64,000 nt of DNA from Onchocerca volvulus (GCA_000499405.2 HG738138.1:15888554-15952553); one strand, 5' to 3'; positions 44,401 through 59,215 are shown, counted from the stretch's first letter. A program made the numbers and translations. The notes: generated by a model not told the origin, from the sequence alone.

Positions 44401-47400
44401 TCTTCGACATCACAAGAATATGAAATCTAAGCATTCGTAAGTAAATATGGCTATATTTACAGTGCAATTGAATGTGAAATGTCTTCTCATAAACGTTCCG
44501 AAAAGAAATCATAAAAGAAATTTTAAGGAACCAAAAATCAAAAATATATTAAATGGTTGAAAAGAAAGGTCGAAGATTAAACAATCCAATGAATAAAAAG
44601 AATCATATGAACAGAGAAATATAAAATCCTCGTAAAAGGCCTTAAAAGATTTTTACGAAGATTCTAAAAGCCCGAAATAAATGTGCATCCACAATAAAAG
44701 TCAGAACTGGCGAAATCTTACTAACAACTTTCTGATCTTCGGGATTGACAGATTTTTTTTGTCTCTGATAAGATAAGATATTACTTTCTTGTTTTCAGGA
44801 AACAGCGTCTGAATCCGAATGAAATGATATAATGAAAACTATACCTGAGTATCCGGAAGTGGGCATGTAGAAACGTACATTATCGGGAATATGCATAAAA
44901 TAGAACAGAAGGAATCGCTTTTCCGAGATTTCTAAGCAAATGGAACAAATAGGTTGCTGTATTGGCCGTGAAAAGACGAATGAAAGAAAAAGGATAGAAA
45001 GATATAGCAGACGGTATTAATAGAAAGGTCATACTTTCAATGTGTTTTGTCATTGTAAGAAGACGGCCACGAAGTGGCGCAAAATTGTCCTCGTCGAATA
45101 GTTAGTTGAATTTATTATTAGACTTAATTAGACTAAATGATATAATTGGGAACTGATAAAAAAAGAAGAGAGAAAGAAGAATTGGGGGAGTTAGAGAAAA
45201 GACGGATAGCTAATAATTTTATTGGCCAAAAAAAGCTATTAACAACAACATATAAAGCTCTCCTTGTGTGTGCCAAGAAACTACAGTGGGCATTCGATCC
45301 GATTCAGGAAGCCGGAAAGATAATGGGAATTCCGGCTGGAATGAAAGATGGCGATATTTACGGTTAAAGTTATAAAATCTCGGAATAAAACAGACGGGAA
45401 ACGAAGTCCCTATGTCAGGCAAATATATTTGCTCACAAAAAGCAAAAAAAATTACTAACATTATGCAATAATTAATTTCAATTCGAAATTACATCAAATT
45501 AATAAAATAAGAAGACCAATAATTAGAAGGCGAAATTTGTAATCAAATTTCGAATTATATGAATTTGCAAAAAAAGAAAGCAAAAGAAAAAATTTGTGAA
45601 ATTTCCATAATAAATTGGGAATAAAAATCGAAAAGTTTCTCATCTTTGGAAGTGAAAATAAAATGAAATTATTGTTGGAATGGAGAAATAATTAATAGGC
45701 AACTATTGTGGGTACCATATGAAAAATTTTGTGACAAAGTTATTTTATTTCTTTTAGAGATTACCTTACAGAGAAGATAAGACAAAGAAAGAGACAAGAT
45801 TTTTACTCCGAACAAAGGTGAGATTTATTTTTCATATAAATTGTCCATAGAATTAACAAAAAAAAAGAAATTTTTTAATTAATTACGATTTCTTTTCCGG
45901 TTCTTAGGGTCAAACTTTTTCTTGCACCAACCATGGATAGAATAACTTCATAGAAGGCATCACTAGAGTCCCGCTGAATCGGTAAAAAGTCGGACAATTG
46001 TTTCGGAATGTCTTCATCGAACGAAACGTTCTTATATGCTTTTCTTAATTCGATGCTTTGCTTATGATATTATTGATAATAACAAAGCACTTCAGATTAG
46101 GAAGCTGAGAATTTTAGAAAGTATCATTTTTTTCCGGAATTTTAAATAAAATATCCAAAAAAGTTTGCACAAATTTTGAAACGCCAAAACTGACGAAAGT
46201 GATGACAAGTACGATAAATAAATTAATAAGTACTTATACTAATTTGACAAATTCATGCATATCTGCGCATTTGTATCACCTTTGGATGAAAGACTCAGAA
46301 TGGCCAATAAGTGAATTGACGATACGATTAAATGAATAAGTTGGCAAGGACAAAGGAAGTAATTGAGTAACTAACCGCTTCACAAATATTTATTGCTTTG
46401 TCGTAAACGGTATATTCCGGTGATTCATTGGTCATCGCTGGAGATGGAATAGTTTCGGAATCATTCCCGCTCAGAAACATTGGTCGAACAATAGTAAACT
46501 GTGCCGAATCAGCCGATGATGCGCTCAACTGCTTAGAGACTGGATTCTTAGTACGACTGTTGAAAACATCGGGTGACGATATACTTCGCGATGATGATAC
46601 GGCCAGAGCTGGATTTTGGATCGGAAAGGCTCTGCCAGCACCGCAGGACAGGGGTGTGCTAAGTTCATGAACTCGACGGACGAAGGATACCGGAGTTCGA
46701 TCTTCCTCAATCACCTCATAATGATGGTGTCCCGAAAATGATGATAGTAATTTCAGGGCACTATTAGCATATGTTGTGCCTAAATTTGACTCACTCAGAC
46801 TACCTAGGCCATTTGTTTCATCATTCTGCTGCCGATAAACTTCATGAATTTGAGCAAGTGGCGATGAGGGAGGGTAATAGATGTGTCCAGCTTGGGCTAA
46901 ATAAGAAGCTGGATGGGTTTGACCTTTAACTTTTGGTGCTGCAGGACGGTGATAAAATGACGCCTGTGAAGGAGATATTAAGGGTAGTGATTTTTTGCGT
47001 ATTTTTGGCCTCACAGAATCTTTCAATATATGCTCTTTGGCTTCCGGCTCCGCCACTTCCATTACCGTGAATCCTGTTGCTAATGTACTTGTCTTAGTAT
47101 TGTCACCAATTCTTTGACATTCCTTATCCATGCTGGACTGCAACAATGTAGTCTTCAATATATTCGAAAAGTCCAAATTTTCGAAAGAAGGGAAATTTGA
47201 AATTTGACTGACTAGACATTTTCTTATAGCTTCCGGAAATTAACATAATTTGAAAGCCATAATATTGATAAATTATTGATCTAAATTTCATGTCCTCAAA
47301 TGTTATTGAATGAACTTTTCCCGTCAATAGAATATTTACCTGCGGTGCGGTGGATATTGGTGGCGGTGATGGTAACACATAATTTCCATAGCACTTCATT

Positions 47401-50400
47401 GTTTGCCGATGTTCACCGGTTTGAATGGTACCATTGAGACGTCGTAATTGTGATGGCATTTGTGACGCAACAATAGCAGCGGCTCGTAATTCCGCTTCAG
47501 CTACCGCTAACCTATATCGGTCCAACACAGAAGTTATAAGATCAGGTGATGAACGGCAAGTGCTCAATAAATCCGGACTACTAAGTGCATGACCTGGAGA
47601 TACCTGTAATATTTCCCTTTTTGTAATAATGTTAGTGATGAGAACGTTGAAGTATAAAACACTAAATATGATTCAAAAAATTATACAGAGAATAGTACTA
47701 GAAAATTTTAAAAATCTGTAAAATAGGTGATCATTTTAAGTCCTATTTTGTCTTGTTTTCTTGTTTTTTTTTTGTTTTTTTTTTCTTCTAACATACTAAG
47801 AAATTCAGTTATCAGAAATTATCGCTTGAATCAATTTGGAATAGGTGGAAAATTTTTCGGTATGCTTATTGTCATACCATTAATTTATTTTTGAATTACA
47901 TTCTTATCACTTCACCTATAATTGCTACTATTTCAATTATACAAGTGAAGTTCTTTAAATATCAATGACAATACTTTTTGAGAAACGTCTGCAAGTAAGG
48001 AGTGTTTATGAACTAATGCCGCAGCACTTCGGCCCAATGTATGCGTTCCGCCGATCATGCGAATTTCCGGTGAAGAACCAGTCATCTGAGAAAAAAATAA
48101 TGAGAAAAGTTCGCATTCTTTCTAAAATTTTGCTTTCTTTTTTAGATTTTTAATCAAATTTTAATCTATTAATCTTTTATATCATGTATATTTGCTATTG
48201 AATCTCTTTTTGCAAAGCAAAATGTTATGTCATAAATTATAAATTACAAAGAATTTAAAAAATTTTGTCATATCATCTAAATGTTACCGTATCGGCTAAA
48301 TGTCGTTTTCGTAAAGCAGCAAAGCTACGAAATTCAAATTTTGGGGCGTCGTCTTCAGCAACAGAAGCAATTATATCGTTGTTATCTTCTGGAGATGACG
48401 ATGCATTCTACAAATATTAATTTCCTAACATTGCAATTAATTAAATGTTATAACAGTTAATTGAAATAACTAATTATAACATTCCCAATTCAATTTTGTA
48501 ACAATTATTATATTGTGTGCATGCTGCACGGTTTATCACAGTACTCAAATACTTGAATACTTAACCATTTTCTCTATTTCTAGACTATCAAAAATTGAAT
48601 GCTTCATTTTGATGTTATAGAAAAGTAATTTTTTATGATATAGAATGCAATTTTATCATTATTTTATCATGATCTTAAATTGTATCAATTGTAAATCAAA
48701 GATGAAAATAATTATAAAAAAAAAAAGAAAAAAAGCAGAAAAAAAAACCTGTGCATTATTTTGTAACAAAAAAGGAGTTGAACAATATAGAACATCTGGC
48801 GGTGAATTATATTCTTCATCATTCGTAAAATTCAATGCAGCAGTCGATTTTGATAATATATTCCGGGAAACATTTTCTAATTCCATATTCGATTGCTTTT
48901 GTGATAATAATGCATCAGCATTACCTGTTGAAAATATCGAATTATTCAAAGGGAAGCACTAATATAAATTAACCGAAATAGATTTTAATTCAAAGACTGG
49001 ACGTATATTAGACTGAATAAAACTTTCTATTTAATTTCATTCGTTTAGATTAAATTATTTTGGACTGATTGGAACTTTTTTAACGCCCAAAATTTTTAAT
49101 GACTTTTGCTGAACTATGAAATAGAAATTAGAAAATGCAATGAAAATCTTGTCAAAATTATTTATATTTTAGCAATTTATTCCTTCGGCATGTTATTTAA
49201 TAATGCAAAGATCGGTAAACAAAAATAAGAAATTAAAAGATTTCTAAATTAAGGTATCTTTTGAATATCTTAATTTCTTAAGAATATTTTAATATCTTAT
49301 TTTTATTTACCTATCTTCATTACTAAATTATGTTTTAATACTTCATCCTAGATTTCAATTTTTCTTTAAAGTTGAAATCAAAAGTTATTACTTGATATAA
49401 ACATTTTTTTTTTTTTTTTTTTGTTAATTACAATCAATAATTTAGGAATTAGATTAGAGTAAAGGATGATTTCTGGACGGATTTTAATTTATAAAATGAT
49501 ATACCATTTTCGGGTTTATTATACTGTAACAATGAAGTTAACGGTGAATGTTTTGATGGTTGAGTTTCGTTGCAACCAGTATGAATTGATAGATTACACA
49601 TTGATGTAGCTTGCAAAAGTGACGTACGCTCTGAACGTTTCGTTGATGGCAAACGTTGCGTGGATGAACAATACGTCGGTTCAGGCATCATCGTATAAAC
49701 TAATGATGCATAATCTGGTCCAATTAGACGAGTTGAATTAAGCTGAAAGTTTTGAAATTTATATTTTACCAAACTAAACTTAATTTCTTCTTTTTAATAA
49801 TATAGCTTTTTTTTTTTTAAATTATGAAGTTTGATAGGATTGATTTCTGCTCATGGTAGAAGTATTTTCCGGAATTAATGATAAGTTAATGGACTTGAAA
49901 ATTTTTCGATTTCTTGATAATAAAATATTTAGTAATTTAAGTTTTAAATAATAAGTTAGAATTTTTTACAGTGATTTGAATTCTAAATTTAAATGCAGGA
50001 ATAATAAAACGAAAACGAAATAAAATATACTTCAGCATTAGAAGATCTCATTTGATTGAATGTTCGAATACTTCCTTGTAAATTATTGATACTGCAAAAA
50101 TTGGATCTTTTTCTTGAACTTTTTTAACAAATGCTAATTTATTTTGTACTATTATAGTAAAATTTATCTTTTTGTATTTTTTTGTTTTCTTTAACCTTAA
50201 TTTTGGAAAATTTTAAAAAATACAAAAATATTTCGAATTTCAGTACAGATTAAGATTTTATTATTAAGTTTTAAAAATTTATTTATATTAGCTTAGAAAA
50301 TATTCTTTGCAAGAGCCCTAGAAATTTCATTATTTGATATCAATATTCATACTTAAAAGTTGATAGAATATACTTTATAATTAATCAGCGAAAATTGATC

Positions 50401-53400
50401 TATTAATTAGTAAATCAAAGTTCAATGAAGAAACAATAAGAAGCAGCTTTTAAATTATAATTTCAAAATTTTTATTTTATTTCTAAATACAATCGTATTA
50501 AATTATGAATAAAATATTATTAAACAAATTCAAGTGTTTCATGCGAAAGATTCTTACTTCATTGGACTATTTTTTTCAATGATTGCTTTATTTGTTGCAT
50601 AACGAAATTGCCACATCATCACCATTGCTACGTAACGTGCCATTTCTGCATCTTCCTGAATGAAATTTAAATTTGAAAAAAGAAAAAAAAGAACAAATCA
50701 AACAAAAAAAAAGATCAATGTTGGAAGATTAACTTAACTTTGTGATGATATCGAAGATAATAATATTGATTAATTTCTAATTACCTGACTAATTTTTCTA
50801 ATTTTGACACATACAAATGCGAATAGTTTACCATGGTAAATTGAACTAAAGTTCCATCATGAAGTCGAACATTTAGATGACGTTTCATTGCATACATATC
50901 CTTGATATGTTCCCATCCAAAATCAATAAATTTGATTTGTACATTCAAGAGCACTAATTTCGGAAGTTTCACTGTTCGTGATTTTCGAAAAATTGAATTT
51001 TAATAAATATTTTTTTTTTTCGATCGACATATACGAAGAATTTCAAAATAATTTTACGGATTTACTTATGTTTTAATGGTGCACCATAGGATCCCTTGAT
51101 AATAATTCCTTCCTGAGAATATCCAATTTTTACTTCAGTACTATCATCGTCCTAAAAATGAACAAATTTTATTTTTGATTCTTCGAAAACTAAATTATTT
51201 AAATAAATGAAATATAACAACTCAATTACTGTATCTTGCAAAAGTTATCGTTTCAATAAGATTTTCAAAAATAATATTGAATATCTGATAAAGTACTCAA
51301 TTGAATTCAAAAATTCATATCAACCAATTTTTTAATTGAAATTAGAAAATCTAATCCAGTAATATTTTTAATATTTATCTTCTACCTTGCCATTAAAATA
51401 TTCTTCACCGTAACCTTCACATTGTTGAGCATCTACAATATACAATAACGCAGCATAGCTTGGTTGCATTCCTTTAAGTCGTTCATGTACTGCTGATACT
51501 CGTTTCAACAAATCTTCCTGAATTTGAGCACTTCGGCAAATATGCTGTAAATGTAATAAATGAAAACAAAAAAAAAAAAAAAAGGGGAACAGAAAACAAA
51601 TCAGAACTTAAATTGAACTTCATTTTTTCAAAAAAATTATTAATTATCGCTACTAATATTAGTTTGAGTAATAATCAATTTTTAAGTGAAATTTATCACC
51701 TTTGTTTCCAGTAATGAATGAAAATATTAACAAAACCTTGAAATTTTCATAAAAAATGATTTATTATTAAAAATCATTAAAAAATCACCCAATAATTGTT
51801 TTGATTTGTTAATTAAATTAAGAGTGATAATTTTTACTGCTTTTATTTAATTAATAAAAAAAAATCAAAAAAATTTAAGTAATAAGAAATTAGTAGTGAA
51901 AATTTAAGTAGAAAATTTTCTCAAAATTTTTTCTACTTTTTGAATACTTAAAATTTATGTAGTGAAAAAATAGAAAAAACTTTTTTAACCACTCTTTTAC
52001 TATTTAATTAAGAAATCAAAAATTTAAGTGAAATCTTGAAGCCTTTAAAAAGTTATTGATTACTGCTACTACTTTTAGGTTAAGCTGTCAATCAAAATTT
52101 AAATGAAAAAACCTTTCAAAAAAAAAAAAAAAAGATAATCTCTTGATTATCATAACACATTAATAGCATTTATTACCTTTGGCAAAAGAGGTACAGTTTG
52201 CATGAAGTCAATTGTATGTATTGTTGGATCAAAATCACCGTATTCTACTGAAAACAATCAATTTTAAAATCAGATACAGTAGGACGCAAATCAAACAGTA
52301 TTTAATGAATTATAAAAGAAATAACAATTATTCAAGAAATAAAAAAAAACTTTTAAAGAAATTAAATTTTAAAAATGACTTCAGAAACGATTAAAATAAT
52401 TAATTTCAAGATATATTTAATGGTAAAAAAATTACTCAACAACCTTATTTTTTTTTTAATGGTAATAAGTTATAAAAAAATTCCATAAATTTTTCAAATT
52501 TTTGCTCACTTGATACTAACTGATATAAAGTGAAAGATTGGGGATAAGACAGAAAATTAAAATTTAAAAATCATTCATTATGTAAAAATAATTACGAAAT
52601 ATAGGAAAAATTATTAAGTAATTGATTAATCATTTGTTCGAGTAATTAATTAATTTTTTGTTATGATTTTGTAACACTTGATAAAATTTTTATGAACCGA
52701 TATGAAAATAAAGATACTTGTACTTTGATATCGCAAACCTCAGAAAATAACTTTTTATTCTTGGGTATCTGTTTTAAACAATGATTTAAATAATATCAAA
52801 ATTTGAAAATATAACGGATTAGTCAAATAATGTATTTCGTCTCAGGATAGGATTATTTTTAGCATTAGGAGTTTGATATTTCAAAAAAAAAAAAAAACAA
52901 AAAAGAGAAAAAGCGTATATTTTTATATATAAATTAAAATTTAATTTTCATCCATTTAATTTTAAATTTGCTGAAAGAAAAAGAAAATGAGCAAAAAAAA
53001 TTAGTCACTTTAAATAATTTAATCATTTTAATATCTAATCATCCATATTATTTTTATATTCGTAAACATTGTAGATAATTTAATGATCTTTTTTTTTTCC
53101 AATCAATACAAATGACTGATTAACCTTGAAGACTATAGGCTGCAAGATTGATATATTTTTCGAGGGCAACCGTCAATTTACCCTCAACAACATCCAATTT
53201 CATTAGGAAAAAATAGTACGATCTGAAAAAAGAAATTTTTATTCTTACAAATCTTTTCAAATAGGACAATTTTTTTCCGTCACTTTTTTTTTCGTTCCTT
53301 TAATTTAATTCGACTTTTTTTTTTAGAGAGAAATTATCAAAATTTTCAAATCTTATTCATTAATAACATTTTCGTCTTTTGAAATGCTTATTTCAAAAGC

Positions 53401-54530
53401 CGAATGATTTAAGATTAATTTTGCTAATGAATTTTTATAAGTCAATCTGGAAAAAATTCAGAAATATTTTTCTTGCATGTTTACACTAGAAAAATAAAAA
53501 ATTGTAATATTTTTGCATCAAAAATTAGATTTACTGTCATAATAGATCTCAAATTTTAGATTGATTCTTATAATAGATATCAAACATTTTTGCATCTAAA
53601 ATTGCCTTCATTCATTTTCATGAACGTAGTGATATGCTCGAAGTATTGAATGATACTAATATCACAATGGTATGCAAAAAATATTGAATAGTACTATAAT
53701 GCATGCTTTTTCTTTTTTCTATTTTCTTCTGCAATCTTGCCTCATTCAAATAGATTTGGGCTTTTTTTTTTTAATATTATATTATTCATCATATTTGATT
53801 TTGTAGTAACCTAGCCATTTGATCAGTTAATGTGAATGCATTTGGTGTATGATAGAGGACGGCCAATTGTACTTGTCGCGGTTTGCATGCCCATTTCTCG
53901 AGTTGTCGTCTTAACGGCTTATCAAGTTCCACCCATCGCATCATACGATTATCCGGATCATTAGTTTTCATTTGATATCGCAAACCAAACATTTCTACCT
54001 GCAGTAAAACAAACATTTCTTTAAAATATTAACATACCAAAAAAAAAGGTTACGTTAAACAACAATAAGCGTATTTAAAATGTAAACAACAACAATAAAA
54101 AGACAAAAAACAAGGATTATAATTTTGTTCATGTAAACCACGTATAGTAGCATATCTTACCTATTATTTATAGATCCAGTCTCTTGATTTATTGTGCTAT
54201 TCATCCATCTCCTATAATATGAGACTATCCAAACAAAATAAAATTTATTAACTACGATTCTAACTTTTGTTATATCATTGTAATTTTTTTTTGTTAGTTT
54301 TTTACTTTATTGAATTTAAATATACGAACCTGATTAAGATCGACTTTTTGGCTAAGATATTCCATACATTGACTTGCGGTACTTTCGGTTGTTAGGGTAC
54401 ATTGAAGGATAGCATAATTACCAAGATATATTGTTAATACATAAATATCTTGGCTAAGATCGTATCGTCCACTTTTCTTACCCCATTTTAATTTCAATGG
54501 CTTATGCAACATTTTGGATATGATAATCAT
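41401..54530 (-). CDS. FERM-domain protein tyrosine (pseudo)phosphatase, PTPN14/PTPN21 (Pez) type, about 23 exons
   Basis: Exons in gene order: 54530-54330, 53998-53811, 53222-53125, 52247-52177, 51544-51386, 51151-51085, 50971-50832, 50655-50558, 50091-50031, 49742-49505, 48924-48749, 48407-48288, 48085-48014, 47603-47340, 47137-46376, 44221-44012, 43739-43623, 43339-43235, 43159-43031, 42606-42379, 42167-42058, 41965-41847, 41692-41401. The first eight encode a FERM domain ([35 protein letters not shown]); the middle is Ser/Pro-rich; the last seven encode a PTP domain with [28 protein letters not shown] and YWP. Catalytic loop reads [10 protein letters not shown]: Cys kept, the essential Arg is Glu. 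The WPD/WPE position reads WES. An inactive scaffold at cell junctions or the cortex is inferred from the family. Two joins (exons 6/7 and 19/20) are unresolved. ATG 54512 is an alternative start. Confidence 0.82.
45875..46066 (-). other. Unassigned 63-codon open frame inside a large intron of the FERM-PTP gene
   Basis: On the minus strand between phosphatase exons 15 and 16 there is an open stretch with coding-like composition (for example [17 protein letters not shown]). It begins at an acceptor-like ataag in phase 0 and has possible phase-0 donors inside (after GAA and after ATG), so it could be an extra, perhaps alternative, exon of the phosphatase. It could equally be a relic of another gene. 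I recognise no family and it has no start codon of its own at the 5' end. Confidence 0.3.
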
Positions 54531-54547
54531 TGCATTTTTTTTTCTTC

Positions 54548-54557
54548 CTGAAAATAA
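54548..54557 (-). promoter_or_regulatory. Splice acceptor (cis or SL) 17 bp before the FERM-PTP start
   Basis: Reading the minus strand, ttattttcag precedes the first coding exon. It is either the acceptor of a 5' UTR intron or a spliced-leader site. The leader after it contains a minimal ATG CAA TGA that overlaps the start codon region at 54530. Confidence 0.55.
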
Positions 54558-57024
54558 ATCAGAAATTCAACTGATTCAATTTTTTTTTTCGATGCTCCAA
54601 ATTTAAGTGTCACATATTTCGTAAGCAAAATGGTTTTCATAAAGAAAAAAAAGACACGTACATTAATTTTCGTAAAATTGAAAAAAAGAGCATTATATTT
54701 CTTCAATCAAATAAACTAATAATGCATTTCGTATGAAATCAACTATTTCTATCTTTGATATTTCGATTACGTTTTAAAATGTTATTGATTGCTGATTTTT
54801 TAAATTAATATACATAATGATATATACTATCGTTTTGTTAATTGTTATATAATAAAATGAACTATTCAGTTTCAAATCATTACTTGTTTAATGGCAAAAA
54901 TGCTGAATTTTTGACTTTAAATTTTCCTTTAAACAAATAAAATTGATATTTGTGTTTCAAACACTTTTTTCCTCATTATTTTTTCTTCCCAAAATATATG
55001 AAATTATAATTTATACAGATTTATAGATTACTTCAATTTCGTCTATTTCATATATAAATTATAATCTGGAATACATAGCATTTAATATGATGAGAAATTA
55101 TTGAATAACTCATTCAACGATAATGTCAAAATCAAATTTAAATTAAGCCCAGCAGAAGACAATTTAATTGAATGTAATAGTTTCATTTCGGTCTAATTAA
55201 GCTTAATTCGATTCTTGAATTAATTCATTTTTTTAGCACTATAATAAATGAATATGATTTTTTGAGCTACAATCAGTATCAAAATGAAGAATAGAGTGTG
55301 ATTAATTAATGAATTATACTTTGAGCGAAAACAAAATTGACGAAAGGTGTAAGTCCGGGTAGATGCATTGTACGAAACTATTAATTGTTTATTTTCTTAA
55401 TTTATTCCACTATTTCTGTTTACCCAATCGATTAGTTATTATTTATTTTATGCACTATCTCAATCCCATTGTAACATTCTGCGTACTTTTTTTTTCGTCA
55501 CAACAAAATTATTTAAAAAAGTCATTAGCAAATTGCTTATTTTCTTTTTGGGATATTACCTCATTGAATATCATTTCTTTTTTCCTGAGAATGTTAATAA
55601 ATAATTAATCGTTTGATAAAACTAAAATTAAATATATATTTAACAAGTGAAGTTATTAACACTTACTTTGAAGCTCGTGAAAATTTTCACTTTCTAATAA
55701 AAAAAGCAGTTAGGAAAAACAGCAAAACAATAGTGCTAGAAATCATAAAAATGATGATATTATTTAAAAAATGATAATTGTAAAGTTAGTGATGATATAA
55801 ATAGTAACAGCGCATGGATAATGACAAAATAATAATGATGACAATGATAACAATGCGAGGATACAAAGAAGATACTGATGATGGAAATAATAATAATAAT
55901 TCGTCTGTTGACGATAATAATATCATATATACATATCATCTCAAGTAGCAGTGATGGGTCTAATGTTATCAATTAACACAAGGAGGATGATAATGTTGAT
56001 GTTGATCATGATATTGATGATGAAAATAATAATAATCCTTAAATTAACAATAATAATTAATAGTAACAATTGATATACAAATAATGATGATACTGATATT
56101 TGGTAATGTTGATAATGATATTTATGATGAAAATGGCGTTTTCTTTTTTTCAGCTGGAATGTAAAATAAAAAAGAAATAAAAAACGATTGGCAAACATGT
56201 CAAACATATTTGCTAAAATATTTTTATTTCTGCTCCTCTCTTCCATCTTTTCTTCTTCCTTGCGATAATGATCAAGTGGAATGGAATTTTTTTACGTCGC
56301 ATGTATTGATGCATTTTGATACGTCATAATAAAATTAAAAAAAGTCGGTAGTTTTTAGCTTATATGCTAATAAAATGTTTATTATGTTAACAACGAAGAT
56401 TTACATTTTCAGTTATATAGATATAGATTAGAAAATTTTACTTCCATACCTTAATCATCAGAGTATCCGAGATATATCAGTCTTTTTTTTAATTCAAAAA
56501 AAAATGTTGCTAAAAAAGTATCCTGGTTGAAAATACTTTATTTATTTCCTTCAGTCATTCTTTCATTTATCCATCGAATCACAAAAGAAAAGGGAAAGCA
56601 ATAGATGATGACCATTTGATATGCAAATTAGCGACGAGAATTTTTGTTCGATAACGATACAAACAAAAAAAAAAAAAATAAAGAAAGAAAAGAGAAATTA
56701 CAAATGAGATGCAGTATTTTTTCCATATCAAAAAAAGTTCAACGGACACGGTGATCAAGATATGTCCATAAATTACATTAACATAATCCTTTTGAATGAT
56801 ATTAAATTTATATTAGCAATGGAAAACCAGTTTGAAAATAAATTTATGAAACAAATTTAGGTGAAACAATAAAAAGAAATAATGAAAAATTGTGTTTTTA
56901 CTTCTGTCTTACAATAAAAAAAAAAATTATTTGTGTTTATCTATAGGAAATTTTTTGAATATATGTATTTCGTTATCAAGATTAACAATGTCTTCCCTCA
57001 ATTAATATTTTTTGATAATTTTCA

Positions 57025-57325
57025 TTTGTCCAATAAGATTCCATTCACATGTATTTTATTCTAGGTAAGTAGTCTCTTACTGATTTTGAGTTTCTAACAA
57101 ATTTTCATTATTTCATTTCATTCCCAGGCTAATAATCACATAATAATTTCACTTGTTCAATAAGATTTCATCTAACACTTTTAGCTTAATAATTTCAAGT
57201 GATTTTGAACAGTACAACAAGCTTTCATTATTTCATTTCATTCCTAAGCTAATAATCTCTAGGAAATTTTGAATTTTCCAATAAAACTTCACTCATTCCA
57301 TTCCATTTCTAGGTTAATTAATCAT
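57025..57325. repeat. Diverged tandem repeat, about 5 units of about 60 bp
   Basis: Units share a core like ttcattatttcatttcattc followed by ctaataatc, seen clearly near 57106, 57226 and 57290 and more weakly near 57030 and 57165, with a preceding caataaga-type segment. Confidence 0.65.
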
Positions 57326-58309
57326 CTTTCGAAATGAAAATACCAAATAGTTACTAATCATCAAGTTTCAGTATTCAGAATCATTACATTTTTGCTTTTC
57401 ATGAATTACTTTATAATTTAACTTCCAAATTATAAAAAAAAAAAAAAAAAAATGAAAAATTAAAAATTAAAAGCGAATGTGAATCAAAATTTAAAAATGA
57501 AAAAGAGAAAAAAATTTATGGAATGTCAACAGGAAGAAATATGAATTATACAAAAATTTTTGATGAATGTTTATTGAATGGAAGAACAATAACAAAAAAA
57601 AGGAAAGATCTGACCTAAATCGATGCCCTCAAATATTTATAATGCGTGAATGCGCAATAAAAATATTCTTTTTTTTTGTAAATTTTCACTATAAAATGCA
57701 TTCACAATTTTATTCATATTAAAGAGAATCTTATTTCCTTTCTCTCTTTTCGTATATTTGCTGCAAATTTTTCATTTCGTAGTTGGAAAAAAAAAAATTG
57801 GATAATCTGAAAATGACATTGACAATAGATGTGATGAAGATATGAGAACAATATGAATTAATTTGATGATGAAAAAAAAAAAATTTTTTTAATTTAGCTT
57901 ATGTCTATTGAAATTTCTTTTTTTTAAAACAGCAAATTTTTACTTACAAGAACTTTATCCAATGATCTTTGGAATTGCTTATTTATATAAGATATAATTA
58001 TTGGGAGAATTGATTTATATAACTGATAGAAAAAATAATTCATTAATAATCATATCAAAAAAGTTACATAACTTTTTCCCTCTGTCAAAAAAAAGTGGAC
58101 TTAATTAATGGACTAATTAATATATTTATTGCTGTATGCAAAAATCAACATATATTAACATGAATGGAAAAAAAGTGGGATCTCCGGTTATCCATTATGC
58201 TACATAATTCAGTATAATTACTCTATACACTACTTTAAGATTAACTATAATTTGATAGAAAAAAAAAGGATGAAATTTGCAAAATATTGAAACAAATAAA
58301 ATAAAAGAA

Positions 58310-58316
<7 letters not shown>

Positions 58317-58358
<42 letters not shown>
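58317..58358. repeat. GA dinucleotide microsatellite (about 21 units)
   Basis: Pure GA run; on the minus strand it reads CT and gives spurious Ser-Leu reading frames. Confidence 0.95.
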
Positions 58359-58362
<4 letters not shown>

Positions 58363-59001
58363 AAACGTATTCAAGATATATCTCCTGGAGTGCATTACCG
58401 GAAATTGTTGGAATTACATGAAACGGTATGAAGGAAGGTAGCAAGTTTGTTTAATTGGACACAACTGGTGATGTTAGGTAGGTAAGTAAAAGTAATGACG
58501 ATCATCGAAACCACCGACCCACCGACACCATCATCAATAGACGATCGGAGGAAAACAAGAGGGGACAGTCAATCTGGCGGTGCTATCGTCGATGATATTG
58601 CAAACAAAACTTGTATGTGTATGTGTGTATGGCAACAAGACATTTCTTACTAAAAGACGATGAATATAAGGGAAAGAAACCAAGGACCAGAAATAAAAAT
58701 TACATATACAACTGACTGATGATGATGATGATAATGATAATGGAAAATAATAATATGTGCCTAAAATGAAATTTTAGCAGGAATGCTTTCTGCAAATAAT
58801 GGAATAATCATTTCAATGGAAGAAGCAATGTTTGAAATTATTAATTGTTATTAAAGAAAAACAAAAGTGGTAAATAAGTATTACAATTTAAATATTATCA
58901 AAAAGAATACTTATAGTAACATTGCAATATTAATGATAATAATAACAATAATAGTAATCAATAATAGTAATCTTATTATATTCATTATTATTATAACAAC
59001 G

Positions 59002-59016
59002 GTAATAATAATAATA

Positions 59017-59089
<73 letters not shown>
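59002..59089. repeat. TAA/ATA trinucleotide microsatellite
   Basis: Almost pure TAA triplets with one slip near 59020. Poly-Asn, poly-Leu and poly-Ile frames over it are artefacts. Confidence 0.95.
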
Positions 59090-59090
<1 letters not shown>

Positions 59091-59215
59091 CAACGATATA
59101 ATACCATGGTAGCACTAATTGCATTAGCACTACTTGCATTGTAAGACTCTGTACTAGTATGATAGTTTTTGACCTATATTGACAGCAATAAAAATGTTTG
59201 TAACGATACTCTGAA

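Noticed and set aside
45146..45461. Open frames on both strands in a phosphatase intron
   Set aside because: No recognisable product or splice context; only the base composition is unusual, reported as a low-interest finding.
46428..46670. Plus-strand open frame opposite the Ser/Pro-rich phosphatase exon
   Set aside because: Antisense shadow of a long coding exon.
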